Source: Bacteroidota bacterium (GTDB lineage: Bacteria > Bacteroidota > Bacteroidia > Palsa-965). Taken from it: DNA of 64,000 nucleotides. This document shows, one piece after another, positions 11,171 to 21,167 of this stretch. The position numbers and the translations under genes were made by a program. How positions within the stretch are numbered: the stretch's first letter is position 1; each line of letters starts with the position of its first letter. The notes beneath the pieces were generated by a model that was not told the origin of the DNA, ran no database searches, and worked only from the letters and a program-made list of their open reading frames with translations. The DNA lies in NCBI GenBank assembly GCA_013288325.1, contig JABDCB010000001.1:1-64000 (forward strand). The letters run 5' to 3'.

Positions 11171-11203
11171 ATTAAAAAATGTTTATGCCGTGCATTGTAT
11201 TTT

Positions 11204-13354
11204 CTAAAATTTTTCCGTTTGTTGGGTAATCGGAATGGATATAACAAACTCACTGCCTTTGCCAACTTCGGACAACACCTTAATTTTTCCATGATGCTTT
11301 TCTATAATGGAATGGGTAATAGATAAACCTAGCCCCATTCCCTGACCTACAGCCTTTGTGGAGAAAAAAGGTTCGAATATTCGTGGCAATACTTCTTCTT
11401 TTATCCCTATGCCATCATCCTTTATGCTCACATATACATTTGATGCATCCGAGGAGGTACAGATGGTGATATGCCCTTTTTCCGAATCCTTTTTTTCGGC
11501 AATCGCCTGAATGGCATTGTTAAGAATATTCATAAATACCTGGTTGATTTTACCGGGGTAGCATTCAACAGGAGGAAGTTGACTGAATTTTTTCTCAACC
11601 AGCACCTTATCTTTCAAAATGGTATTCAGAAGAATGAGTGTGGCATTTAAGCCTTCATGGAGATCTGTTGTTTTTAATGTGTCTTCATCAAGACGGGAGA
11701 ACACTTTCAGCCCTTTGATAATTTCTGATGTACGTGTAGCTCCGTCATCTATTCCATGCAGGAGATCATCAATTTCCTTGATGGAATAATCCATATCCAG
11801 GTCTTTTTTCAGTTTTTGAGCTGCCGCAATTTTTTCCGCCACTTGATGCCCGTCTTCAATAAGGGCATATTGTTGATAAAGTTGTTTTAGTTCATCCAGT
11901 GTACGTTTTAAGGACTTGATGTTTGACTTAACAAAATTAATCGGATTATTAATTTCATGGGCAATACCTGCTGTAAGCTGACCAAGGGAGGCCATCTTTT
12001 CGGAATCCACGAGTTGACTTTGTGTTTCTTTAAGATTTGTGAAAGTTTCACTCAATTCCTTATTTGCAGCTTCAAGTTCTGTAGTACGTTCTTGAACTTT
12101 TATTTCTAGAATTACATTTTGTTCTTTAACAATACGCTCATTTTCCGTCAGGGCTTCCAGAGCCTTTGTCTGACTTTCTTCTTTTTCCTTTTTAAGAATA
12201 TTAATCCTGTCGGCCAAACCAAAAGAAATTAGTACTACTTCGAATGCAGAACCTGTTTGCATCGTATACCTTGTAATGTTGTTATATGGAAAGATTCCAA
12301 AATCTTTCATAATATAGATAACAACCCCAACGAGGAAAAAGGTCCAGGCAATAAGAAAAAATTTAGCAGGACGGTACCCTTTTCTATAAATAACAATACC
12401 CATTGTTAACATGTAAGTAGAGACCAGCATGGCCGTTATTTCCATGAGAGCATAACTGGCTGTATAAATGTTAAAAATGGCCAGAAGGATGCTGATAGAA
12501 TAAATTATATAGAAGACTACAGCTATCCTGTCCAGCTTGGGAGTGAACTCTGAAGTATGCAGGAATACTCTTAGAAAGGCCAGACCGGCAATCCCTACGA
12601 GAGAAGGAAAGAAAAATCCTCCGTGTATGGCCATCCATGGAGAGTGAGGCCAGAGATATTGAAAAGGGAACCCCTGCAGGCTTGTCTGGGTTAAGAGAAT
12701 AATGACAATATAAACTACGTAATAAATGTAGCTTTTGTCTCGAACAGTAAAATAAATAAAAAGATTATAGAGCAGCATAACGAGCATAATGCCGAAGTAA
12801 ATTCCGGATAGTATATGTTTCTGGCTAAGAAAATTGAGTATGGAATCTTCAGTGCCTAACACAAGCGGAACCTGGATTTGCTCCGTGCTTTTTATTCTCA
12901 TCAGATAGGTAACTTCTTTTCCAGGAAGAATACTTAGCCGAAAAAGATAATCAGGGATTTGATACAGGCGAATTGCAAAATCCTGATATTCCCCCATTTT
13001 TTGAACGGTGTATGTACCGTCTGTTTTGGGAAAATAAAGAGCGACTTCGTCCATATTTGGCTGCTCCAGCATCAAAAGTAGTTGCCCGGAAGAGCTTTCA
13101 TTCCGGATGTGGATTTTTAACCAAAAGGCAGAAGAGGAAAGGCCGAGATTTGGAACTTTTTGGGTACTTGATTTGTACTGATCGGAAGCGAGTGCTTGTT
13201 CAAAGGAAAGCGCTCCTGCTTTATCCTCCAGAATTTCTATGCTGCCTCCGATATCCAGACGGGAAGTATTGTCGGAAAAAAAAACCGTCTCGGTTGCAGA
13301 TGCAACCGAGAGAAACGAAAGAAAGAAAAACATGGAAACTAAATATCGACTCAT
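11204..13354 (-). CDS. 7TMR-DISM sensor histidine kinase
   Basis: DISM extracellular region, about 7 TM segments, HisKA GIAHEINNPINFVKSN and HATPase motifs; start trimmed to MSRYLVSMFFFL (ORF track extends to 13432). Confidence 0.9.
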   Translation of the reverse strand: MSRYLVSMFFFLSFLSVASATETVFFSDNTSRLDIGGSIEILEDKAGALSFEQALASDQYKSSTQKVPNLGLSSSAFWLKIHIRNESSSGQLLLMLEQPNMDEVALYFPKTDGTYTVQKMGEYQDFAIRLYQIPDYLFRLSILPGKEVTYLMRIKSTEQIQVPLVLGTEDSILNFLSQKHILSGIYFGIMLVMLLYNLFIYFTVRDKSYIYYVVYIVIILLTQTSLQGFPFQYLWPHSPWMAIHGGFFFPSLVGIAGLAFLRVFLHTSEFTPKLDRIAVVFYIIYSISILLAIFNIYTASYALMEITAMLVSTYMLTMGIVIYRKGYRPAKFFLIAWTFFLVGVVIYIMKDFGIFPYNNITRYTMQTGSAFEVVLISFGLADRINILKKEKEESQTKALEALTENERIVKEQNVILEIKVQERTTELEAANKELSETFTNLKETQSQLVDSEKMASLGQLTAGIAHEINNPINFVKSNIKSLKRTLDELKQLYQQYALIEDGHQVAEKIAAAQKLKKDLDMDYSIKEIDDLLHGIDDGATRTSEIIKGLKVFSRLDEDTLKTTDLHEGLNATLILLNTILKDKVLVEKKFSQLPPVECYPGKINQVFMNILNNAIQAIAEKKDSEKGHITICTSSDASNVYVSIKDDGIGIKEEVLPRIFEPFFSTKAVGQGMGLGLSITHSIIEKHHGKIKVLSEVGKGSEFVISIPITQQTEKF

Positions 13355-13370
13355 AGGGCGTATTATTCTG

Positions 13371-14093
13371 CTAACGTTTGAATACCATTGACTCAACAAG
13401 AACGTGTTTGGCAACAGGAACAACCAAATCATACTCCACTTCCTGGTTGCTTTTTGGCCCTTTTTCGAGTGCTATACAACGGGGAGTCTTTCTAAGCTCC
13501 AGCATGCGTTCTCTGTCGTAATCAGTACTGGTAGCTAAGGTTTCTGCATTCATAATACCCACAACTTTAGCCAGATATTCTTCCGTAGGATAGATGAAAT
13601 CTCCATTGTTGCCAAGACTCCGGTCTATTATAAATCCAACACGTGTGAACATTGGCAGTGAGTATTCAGCACAAATACCAAGTAAAGTGCGAAAATGTAA
13701 TTGATTAATGATGGATATAGCAGCGCGTACAAGTAAAATACTAATGCCCTGTCCGGCTACTTCTTTTGAGTTCCAGAGCCCGCATAATTCCCCTGCGCCT
13801 CCGTCTATCCTATGTTTAACAACCAAATCATAAACCCGATGATCCATTTTGCCTACTGCCGTTTCCACAGGCAGGGGATGAAGTCCGTCGGCTACTTGTA
13901 CGCGTATTCCACCTACTAGTTTTCCATTTAGTTCCGCCACAACACCATAAGTATATGGATTTTCTATCCAATCTTTGTTATAAGAAGTTATATTAAGTAT
14001 ACCGTAGTCTTCCAGCACCTTCCGATGTCCTTCTATGTATTCAAGGCTTACGGAATGTTCCTCCAGAGGGTAAAATGATCTGATCTTTAACAT
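13371..14093 (-). CDS. GNAT-like / autoinducer-synthase-fold N-acyltransferase (putative)
   Basis: VVAELNGKLVGGIRVQV...GELCGLWNSKEVAGQGISILLVRAAISI...FTRVGF acyltransferase-like pattern. Confidence 0.6.
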   Translation of the reverse strand: MLKIRSFYPLEEHSVSLEYIEGHRKVLEDYGILNITSYNKDWIENPYTYGVVAELNGKLVGGIRVQVADGLHPLPVETAVGKMDHRVYDLVVKHRIDGGAGELCGLWNSKEVAGQGISILLVRAAISIINQLHFRTLLGICAEYSLPMFTRVGFIIDRSLGNNGDFIYPTEEYLAKVVGIMNAETLATSTDYDRERMLELRKTPRCIALEKGPKSNQEVEYDLVVPVAKHVLVESMVFKR

Positions 14094-14096
14094 AGT

Positions 14097-16418
14097 TTAC
14101 TCGAGGTAAAGCACGTCGTCCACAGGGCGCCGAAGCGCCCTAACATCTATTTGATCTGCAACATGAATTCGAAACAGGAAAATCTCCCCTAACTCGGGAG
14201 ACAATGAAAATAAACGAATAAAACGCGATCGTAAGTCCTGTAATTCTTCCTTCATAGCAGGTGTAAATCCAGCTCCATTACCCTGGATGAGGCGGTGAAA
14301 GAAAAAAGTGCAGGCAGAAACGGGGTGAACAGAAAGTCCGCTTTTATTTGCCTGAAGCCAAGCTTTTTGTAATGCCCGTCCACCATTATAAAAATTAAAA
14401 GGACTGTAGGCCGGCATTGTAACAAGACCAACAGCAGAGGCGGAAGCGATTGCCTTACGCCCCATTTTTTCAAAAGCCTGTCCGCCTTTCCATTCATTCA
14501 GATGATGTATAACACCCGGAGCTGTTGACATCCGTAAGCCGGCAAGTTCAGAAGGAGTTAACTCAATTGTAGCAAGATCTACACCATCTTTTGTTTTTGC
14601 TGCTTCCTCGGGTGTCCATCGTATCTCACTTACAAAATCACGATGATCTTCTTCACTCATTAAGCGGATGCGATCCACAGCCCCGACAATATCTGCTACC
14701 TCATCAAGCTCCTTAGAGGAGCTAATGATTTTCAATTCGGCTCCGTGAATAGTCTGAGAGGCTCTTTTAATTTCTTCAAGCAAGTGAGGAGCCAGATTTT
14801 GTCGCTGTCCATATTTCCGGTTAGTGCCCCGGCTAAAAATTGTTCCGGAAAGCATGTCACAATCGTGAGATTCTAATATACCGGTGGAAGGAACCTGGTT
14901 TTTTGAATAAAAACGAAAAACAGAAACGAGCTTACTGGAAGAAGGCAGAAGACAATCAGTACTCACTTCCAGATTCAATTCGTGTGCCTTTAGAATAAGA
15001 TTTTCGGTTGCTGCCCCTAGTCCTATATGTGAGGCCGTATTTTGAAAGTCGAGTAACGACACAGAGCGAATACGATCATGAAACAAATAAAGGCTTTTGT
15101 TGGTGTACAACCATTTCCAAGGCTGACAATTGGCACCAGTAGGAGCAGCAATAGCTGCCGAGATAAGGGTAACCAATTGGGTTTTGTTGAGTTCAAGTTG
15201 TTGATCGTCAGGAACAATATTTTGTTTTTGTATAGTGTCGTGCATTTCCTTTTGGGTCAGCACCGTTTCTCCGGTAGTTTCGGGTTGAGCAACTGCAGAA
15301 GATGGTTTATCGCAGATCAGCTCTTCTAAATCCACAAAATAACGTCCGGATTCATGAAACTGATCCAGGCTAATTCTTCTGCATACATCCGCAGCCAGCG
15401 CAGCTCCCAGAACAACGGATGAACCAAGTTGAGGCCATGTGGTAAGGGTTTGGCCTATTTCTATCATAGAAGCCTTTAGCTTAGATGAAATAGTCTCTGC
15501 TCCCAACATGGGAAGGATATAAGGTACTTTTTCTTCATTGTTCAGATTTTTAATACGACTGATATCCAGGTGGTCAATCATTCCATGCAGCAAAGGGCGA
15601 TCGGGTTCCAGATCAAATCGTTCTACGTCAAGTGTACCGCGGTCATTCATATCCATTACAACCGGAATTCGCATGGCTCTTGCTTTTATTCTGCACTGTA
15701 TTTTGATATCCAGTCCGTCACACTCTTCAACAAGTATATCAAGTTTACCACCTTTTTCGAAAAAGTCATCCATGTTTTCCTCTGTGAGACCGTCGGTATA
15801 ACACACCGTTTTCAGATATGGATCCATTTCTGCAATTTCTCTTGCTACTACAATGGCTTTCGAAATGCCAATATTGTGTAAGCCGGTCTGAATCCGGTTC
15901 ATATTGGTAAGTTCCAACAGATCGAAATCGGCCAGCCGGATTTCCCCGAAACTACGTTCCAATGCCATGGCCATGGCAATCGTTTTGCCAACGGAGAGAC
16001 CGACCACCCCGATTTTTAGTTTGCCAAGACGGTCGCGCTCCTGAACTGTAATTTTATATTGATTCCGGTTTGTTCTTACCTCAATAAATTCACTTTCCCC
16101 GAGTACATGTACAAGGCGTGAAGACCAGGGATAGTATACCCAAGCACCGTATTCATCGGGATTAAAACCTTTCAGATGGTGATCTGCCAATTCATTCAAT
16201 TGGTCGGTATTCAGCTTTAGCTTGGGGTTTCTTGATTTGAGCAGTTCACGAAGCTGTGAGTAAATTTCATTGCTTATCTGGAGGTGAGGAACATCTTTTA
16301 TTAATTTGTCCAGCTCCTTCCTGTCGGCATCCTGCTGCAGATAAAAAACGCGGGGATGATAAACAGTGTCAGAAGAAGAAGCTTTTCTTTCTAACGACGC
16401 AAACAGGGTTTCCGACAT
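14097..16418 (-). CDS. ThiF/E1-like adenylating domain fused to nitroreductase-like domain (Rv1355c/MoeY-type)
   Basis: N-terminal GVVGLSVGKTIAMAMALERSFGEIRLADFDLLELTNMNR; central AAIAAPTGANCQPWKW and SRGTNRKYGQRQ nitroreductase-like segments. Confidence 0.8.
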   Translation of the reverse strand: MSETLFASLERKASSSDTVYHPRVFYLQQDADRKELDKLIKDVPHLQISNEIYSQLRELLKSRNPKLKLNTDQLNELADHHLKGFNPDEYGAWVYYPWSSRLVHVLGESEFIEVRTNRNQYKITVQERDRLGKLKIGVVGLSVGKTIAMAMALERSFGEIRLADFDLLELTNMNRIQTGLHNIGISKAIVVAREIAEMDPYLKTVCYTDGLTEENMDDFFEKGGKLDILVEECDGLDIKIQCRIKARAMRIPVVMDMNDRGTLDVERFDLEPDRPLLHGMIDHLDISRIKNLNNEEKVPYILPMLGAETISSKLKASMIEIGQTLTTWPQLGSSVVLGAALAADVCRRISLDQFHESGRYFVDLEELICDKPSSAVAQPETTGETVLTQKEMHDTIQKQNIVPDDQQLELNKTQLVTLISAAIAAPTGANCQPWKWLYTNKSLYLFHDRIRSVSLLDFQNTASHIGLGAATENLILKAHELNLEVSTDCLLPSSSKLVSVFRFYSKNQVPSTGILESHDCDMLSGTIFSRGTNRKYGQRQNLAPHLLEEIKRASQTIHGAELKIISSSKELDEVADIVGAVDRIRLMSEEDHRDFVSEIRWTPEEAAKTKDGVDLATIELTPSELAGLRMSTAPGVIHHLNEWKGGQAFEKMGRKAIASASAVGLVTMPAYSPFNFYNGGRALQKAWLQANKSGLSVHPVSACTFFFHRLIQGNGAGFTPAMKEELQDLRSRFIRLFSLSPELGEIFLFRIHVADQIDVRALRRPVDDVLYLE

Positions 16419-16492
16419 AAAGAATATGTATTGATTTGAGTATGTGAGTTGGTTCTTGTTTCATTGCCATCAGCAAGGAAACAAGCAAGGAT

Positions 16493-17578
16493 TTAAGCCT
16501 GATTTGGAATAACGATCTTGAATTTCGTTCCTTGTCCAATGACCGAACTGACTTCAATTTCGCCACCTATTTTTTCAACGGCCTCTTTGGCAATATAGAG
16601 TCCTAGTCCCGATCCTGGTTTTTCTTGTGTGGCCCGATAAAACATATCGAAAATTTTATCGAGGTGTTCCGTTTCAATTCCAATGCCGCTATCTTCAATA
16701 GAAAGAGTGGCATGCTCATGCCCTACTTTTAAATCAATAGAAACAAACTGGTCGCTACGGTTTTTATTCTGGTATTTGATAGCATTTAACAGAAGGTTGT
16801 TGAGGATAACCTGGAAGCGGAATTCGTCAGTGCTAAAAATTTCGGCCTGTTCAATATTGTATTTGAGTTCGATTTTGTTTTTATCCTGGAAATAATCAAA
16901 GCTAGCCCATGTTTCACGTATGATCTTGTCAAAATCAAGTATACTAGGGCGTATCTCGTACTTCACATTCTGATAGTAATTGATAATATTACCGACAAAT
17001 ACATCAAGCCGGTCAATGCTTTTTTCAATCATTCCCAGAAAATCTTCAGGATGGTTGTGGGGTTGGGTTTTCGAAAAATTTATGATGCCTTTAATTGACA
17101 TAAGGGGTGCCCTTAAATCGTGTGAAGCACTGTATACAAATTTTTCAAGCTCGTTATTGGTTTTCTGAAGTTGGATGTTTCGTTCCTTCAGCAATCGGCG
17201 AGTACAAGCCATTTCAAATGCATTGCGAATAATAACCCTGAGCTCTTGCTCATCCCAGGGCTTATTTAAATAACAATATATTTTTCCTTTATTGATGGCA
17301 TCAACCACATCCTTCATATCGGAATATCCGGTAATTAATATTTTTATTAAATCAGGATACTCTCCCACAATAGATTCCAGAAAATCCACTCCGTTAATGC
17401 CTGGCATTCTCTGATCGGTGATGATGATGTCGATGGCTTCTTTTTGGAGCACAAGCAGACCTGCTTCGGCAGATTGAGCCACAAAAACCTTAGCATCCCT
17501 TCGAAATGCAGCTTTGAAAGCTGTCAATTGTCCAGGGTCGTCATCCACGTACAGAATTTGAGGGTTCTGATCAAGCAT
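16493..17578 (-). CDS. Hybrid receiver-histidine kinase
   Basis: REC (ITDQRMPGINGVDFLESIVGEYPD), HisKA YSASHDLRAPLMSIKG, HATPase GSGLGLYIAKEAVEK. Confidence 0.92.
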   Translation of the reverse strand: MLDQNPQILYVDDDPGQLTAFKAAFRRDAKVFVAQSAEAGLLVLQKEAIDIIITDQRMPGINGVDFLESIVGEYPDLIKILITGYSDMKDVVDAINKGKIYCYLNKPWDEQELRVIIRNAFEMACTRRLLKERNIQLQKTNNELEKFVYSASHDLRAPLMSIKGIINFSKTQPHNHPEDFLGMIEKSIDRLDVFVGNIINYYQNVKYEIRPSILDFDKIIRETWASFDYFQDKNKIELKYNIEQAEIFSTDEFRFQVILNNLLLNAIKYQNKNRSDQFVSIDLKVGHEHATLSIEDSGIGIETEHLDKIFDMFYRATQEKPGSGLGLYIAKEAVEKIGGEIEVSSVIGQGTKFKIVIPNQA

Positions 17579-18171
17579 ATTCTATATTCAACATCATTTC
17601 CATCAGGCTGGTATTCCTTCCATTATATGCAAAAACACATAGAAATTGAACCTGTCGGAACCTGGATTTTAGTATTGTTTATGGATTAAACCAAAGATAT
17701 GTATTTAAACGGATGGAATTTTTATTCGGTCGCTTACAAACATACAAAAACATGAAATTTCTTACATCTGCAAGATTTGCCTAAAAATTGGTAAAAAATA
17801 GAATATCAAAATCGAAAATATCCAGGTTGCCAAATTGCCTTCGTGTCTGAAAAGCAGGTGCATATTTTAGCAAATACCTGAAAATACTATATGGATTGAG
17901 ATTTTGAGCAGTAAAAAATTGCCACATTTCCTGACGAAAATCATGGCTGTGAAAAGAGATATTTTCCAGAAGCAACGACTATTAAATATTCTAACAGGAA
18001 ATTAACATGTAATGTTATCTAGTTAGGATGATATTTATCGATTAAATTCACAAAATCGGGGCTTCTAAGACATGTGCTTAGAGGACGAAAATTACAATAA
18101 GCGAGGATACTCCTCCTACATATTAGAACCTGCAATTAAGCCGGATCAATTACCCATATTTCAAATTACGA

Positions 18172-19449
18172 TTAGCAATTAATAAGTGTATAAACCTCTT
18201 TGTCTAATTTTTCCCGATGATCGGGGTGAGCGATTTTAATCAACGCCTTTGCTCTGTCTTTTCTGCATTTACCATAAAGATTGGCTATGCCGTATTCTGT
18301 AACAACATAATGCACATGCGCACGGGTGGTGACTACACCGGCTCCCGGGTGAAGCATATTTACTATCCGTGATTCGCCTTTTGACGTGGTAGCGTGGAGG
18401 GCAATAATAGGCTTTCCCCCTTCGGAAAGGGAAGCACCACGGATAAAATCCATTTGTCCTCCTACACCGGAATACATTATCGATCCAATACTGTCGGCAC
18501 ATACTTGTCCGCTTAAGTCAATTTCTATCGCACTATTGATTGCTACTACTTTTGGATTTTGACGTATAATATGCGTATCATTTACGTAGGCTGAGTCTTC
18601 CATTTCAATTAATGGATTATCATCCACAAAATCATACAATCGGCGACTTCCAAGAATGAATCCGGCAACTATTTTACCGGGATGTTTTACCTTATGCTCT
18701 CCAGTAATAACTCCTCTTTCAACCAGATCAATGACCCCATCGGAAATCATTTCACTATGAATTCCCAATTGTTTATGATTTCTCAGTTCGCTTAATACTG
18801 CATTAGGAATATTTCCAATCCCCATTTGCAAGGTGGAGCCATCTTCTATAAGACCGGCTACGAGTTTCGCTATTTTGATGTCACGTTCGCTTGGCTGGCT
18901 GCTAATGACTTCGGGAATAGGCTCATTCACTTCCACCATGTACTTAAAGCGTGACATATGAACCATACCTGCCCCATGTGTACGGGGCATTTGCGGATTT
19001 ACCTGGGCAATGAGACAGCCTGCGTTCTCAATGGCTGAGGGAGAAAGATCTACAGATGTACCCAGACTGCAAAATCCATGTTTATCGGGTGGAGACACGT
19101 GAAGCAAAGCCATATCGAGAGGAATAACCTTTTTTCGGAACAGCGCCGGCACCTCACTTAAAAAAACCGGAATATAATCAGCCATCCCATTAGCAATAGC
19201 TTTCCGCAAATTACTGCCAATAAAGAAACAATTGGTTTTGAAATGACCACGCAATGATTCATCAGCATATGGAGCAGGTCCTTCCGTATGCATGTGGTAC
19301 AGATTAATGTTTTCCAGCATACGACCATTCTCTACCAAAGCCTTAATAAGAGCCTGTGGTGCAGCAGCAGCCGATTGGATAAAGACGTGGGAGCCGGATG
19401 TGAGTCCAGAAAGTGCTTCGGAAGCCGATACATAGGGCTTGTTTGTCAT
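18172..19449 (-). CDS. Acetyl-CoA hydrolase / 4-hydroxybutyrate CoA-transferase family
   Basis: LQMGIGNIPNAVL, GGQMDFIRGASLSEGGKPIIAL, VVTEYGIANLYGK motifs. Confidence 0.9.
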   Translation of the reverse strand: MTNKPYVSASEALSGLTSGSHVFIQSAAAAPQALIKALVENGRMLENINLYHMHTEGPAPYADESLRGHFKTNCFFIGSNLRKAIANGMADYIPVFLSEVPALFRKKVIPLDMALLHVSPPDKHGFCSLGTSVDLSPSAIENAGCLIAQVNPQMPRTHGAGMVHMSRFKYMVEVNEPIPEVISSQPSERDIKIAKLVAGLIEDGSTLQMGIGNIPNAVLSELRNHKQLGIHSEMISDGVIDLVERGVITGEHKVKHPGKIVAGFILGSRRLYDFVDDNPLIEMEDSAYVNDTHIIRQNPKVVAINSAIEIDLSGQVCADSIGSIMYSGVGGQMDFIRGASLSEGGKPIIALHATTSKGESRIVNMLHPGAGVVTTRAHVHYVVTEYGIANLYGKCRKDRAKALIKIAHPDHREKLDKEVYTLINC

Positions 19450-19562
19450 AATAATTAGAGTAAAGCCGGTATCAAACAATCACTTTTATTGAAATGTACT
19501 AATGTTATGCAATATTAAAGCGTTTATAGCGCACTGAAAAAGAGATCAATCAGGTTTGATGT

Positions 19563-19627
19563 TGAGCTAAATCATTTTAACCTGTGATGCTGGTCATGAT
19601 ACCTTGCTGTTGGACTCGGTTTCTTTG
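19563..19627 (+). promoter_or_regulatory. Tandem Crp/Fnr-like sites TGAGCTAAATCA (19563) and TGATGCTGGTCA (19585), then N23, TTTCTTTG; upstream of tolC-macAB
   Basis: 22-bp spaced sites at conserved distance to the -7-like octamer. Confidence 0.6.
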
Positions 19628-19674
19628 TATGGTAATTCATCAGAGCCATAATTGTTCATCTGTCGAAGACAAAA

Positions 19675-21162
19675 ATGAAAAAAGACACAAACTATCCCGA
19701 AATGAAGAAGAGAAGGACCATACTGATTTGGAACCCTCTTTATCTGATAATGATTGCCGGAGCCATGATCTCTTTTCAGTGTATCCAAGCTCAATCAAAA
19801 GTTTGGAGTTTGAAAGAGTGTATTAGCACCGCCCTGGAAAAAAACATAGGTCTGAATCAAAGTAAACTGGGTAATGAGATTACACATATTACGTGGGATC
19901 AAAGCAAATACAATCTTTACCCAAACCTGAATCTGAGCGACGCACATAATATCAGCTTTGGACGGGCACTGGACCCTGTATCCTATGAATACACTAACCA
20001 GAATGTTTCAAGTAATGTACCGTCTTTGAATAGTACGGTTACCTTATATAGCGGGATGAAAAACCTGGATCTTATAAAAGAGAACAAATTAAACTATGAT
20101 GCCGGAAGCCTGGATATCGAAAAGCAACAGAACGACTTGACATTAAATGTGCTTGCAGCGTATATGCAGGTGCTTTTGGACGAGGAAGCCGTGAATATTA
20201 CAAAGGAGCAAATGGCATTAACCGCCCAACAGGTAGATCGTACCGAGAAATATGTTAAAGTGGGCAAGTATCCTGAACTTAATCTGTTTCAGGTTAATTC
20301 CCAATTGGCAGCAGACAAATCTGCGGAAGTGGATGCTGAAAACACATTGCAGATTGCAAAGGTAACGCTTATGCAGTTGTTGGAATTGCCGCTTATGCCT
20401 GATTTTGAAATAGAAAAGCCTGCAGTGGAAACGCTTCTTAGTGAAGCTCCGGCACTTTCGACAGAAGATATTTATAAAACGTCACTGGATATTTTGCCTC
20501 AGGTTAAAAGTGCGGCGCTTCGCACACAAGCTTCTGACTGGGATCTGAAAGTATCTAAAGCAGCATTAATGCCTACACTGAGTCTTACAGGCAGTTTACG
20601 CACGAATTATTCCAACCTGAGAAGCCAGGAAACCGATCAGTTGGTTTATCAACGTGAAAATATTGGTTATTTGTTAGGCAACCCACTGCAGCCCGTTGTC
20701 GGTATGGTTCCGACGGACCTTGTCAATATCTCATCCTACCCGGGATGGAAACAGCTCAATGATAATTTTGGAGAAGTACTCAGCTTTTCTCTTACCATAC
20801 CCATCTTTAACAATTTCCAGGTAAAAAGTGCTATTGCCAAGTCGAAGATAAATATTGCCAATGCAAAACTTAATGAAGAAGCAGTTAAAGTGACAATCCG
20901 GAAGTCGGTGGAACAAGCCTATACGGATGAGGTGGGGGCTGCAAAAAAACTGGTTTCAGCCGGTGAGCAGGAAAGATCGGAAGAGCGTACATATGGAGAT
21001 ATGGAGAAAAAATTTAATGCAGGTATGGCGACTACCACTGACTATCTGGTTGAAAAAAACAATTACAATAAAGCGCAACTCTCCAACGTGTCGGCAAAGT
21101 TTGATTATATCTATAAAACCAAGGTTGTTGATTTCTACCTGGGAAAACCTGTAACCTTTTAA
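19675..21162 (+). CDS. TolC-family outer membrane efflux protein
   Basis: OEP-type helical repeats, signal peptide, followed by MFP/ABC genes. Confidence 0.9.
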   Translation: MKKDTNYPEMKKRRTILIWNPLYLIMIAGAMISFQCIQAQSKVWSLKECISTALEKNIGLNQSKLGNEITHITWDQSKYNLYPNLNLSDAHNISFGRALDPVSYEYTNQNVSSNVPSLNSTVTLYSGMKNLDLIKENKLNYDAGSLDIEKQQNDLTLNVLAAYMQVLLDEEAVNITKEQMALTAQQVDRTEKYVKVGKYPELNLFQVNSQLAADKSAEVDAENTLQIAKVTLMQLLELPLMPDFEIEKPAVETLLSEAPALSTEDIYKTSLDILPQVKSAALRTQASDWDLKVSKAALMPTLSLTGSLRTNYSNLRSQETDQLVYQRENIGYLLGNPLQPVVGMVPTDLVNISSYPGWKQLNDNFGEVLSFSLTIPIFNNFQVKSAIAKSKINIANAKLNEEAVKVTIRKSVEQAYTDEVGAAKKLVSAGEQERSEERTYGDMEKKFNAGMATTTDYLVEKNNYNKAQLSNVSAKFDYIYKTKVVDFYLGKPVTF

Positions 21163-21167
21163 AGACC

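Noticed and set aside
17932-17943. TGACGAAAATCA, exact match to the operator consensus
   Set aside because: No convincing -7 at the conserved distance (only a weak TATTTTCA at 45 nt, minus) and more than 350 bp from the nearest start
17781-17975. Minus-strand 64-aa ORF in the intergenic region
   Set aside because: No domain, no ribosome-binding context, composition like non-coding DNA
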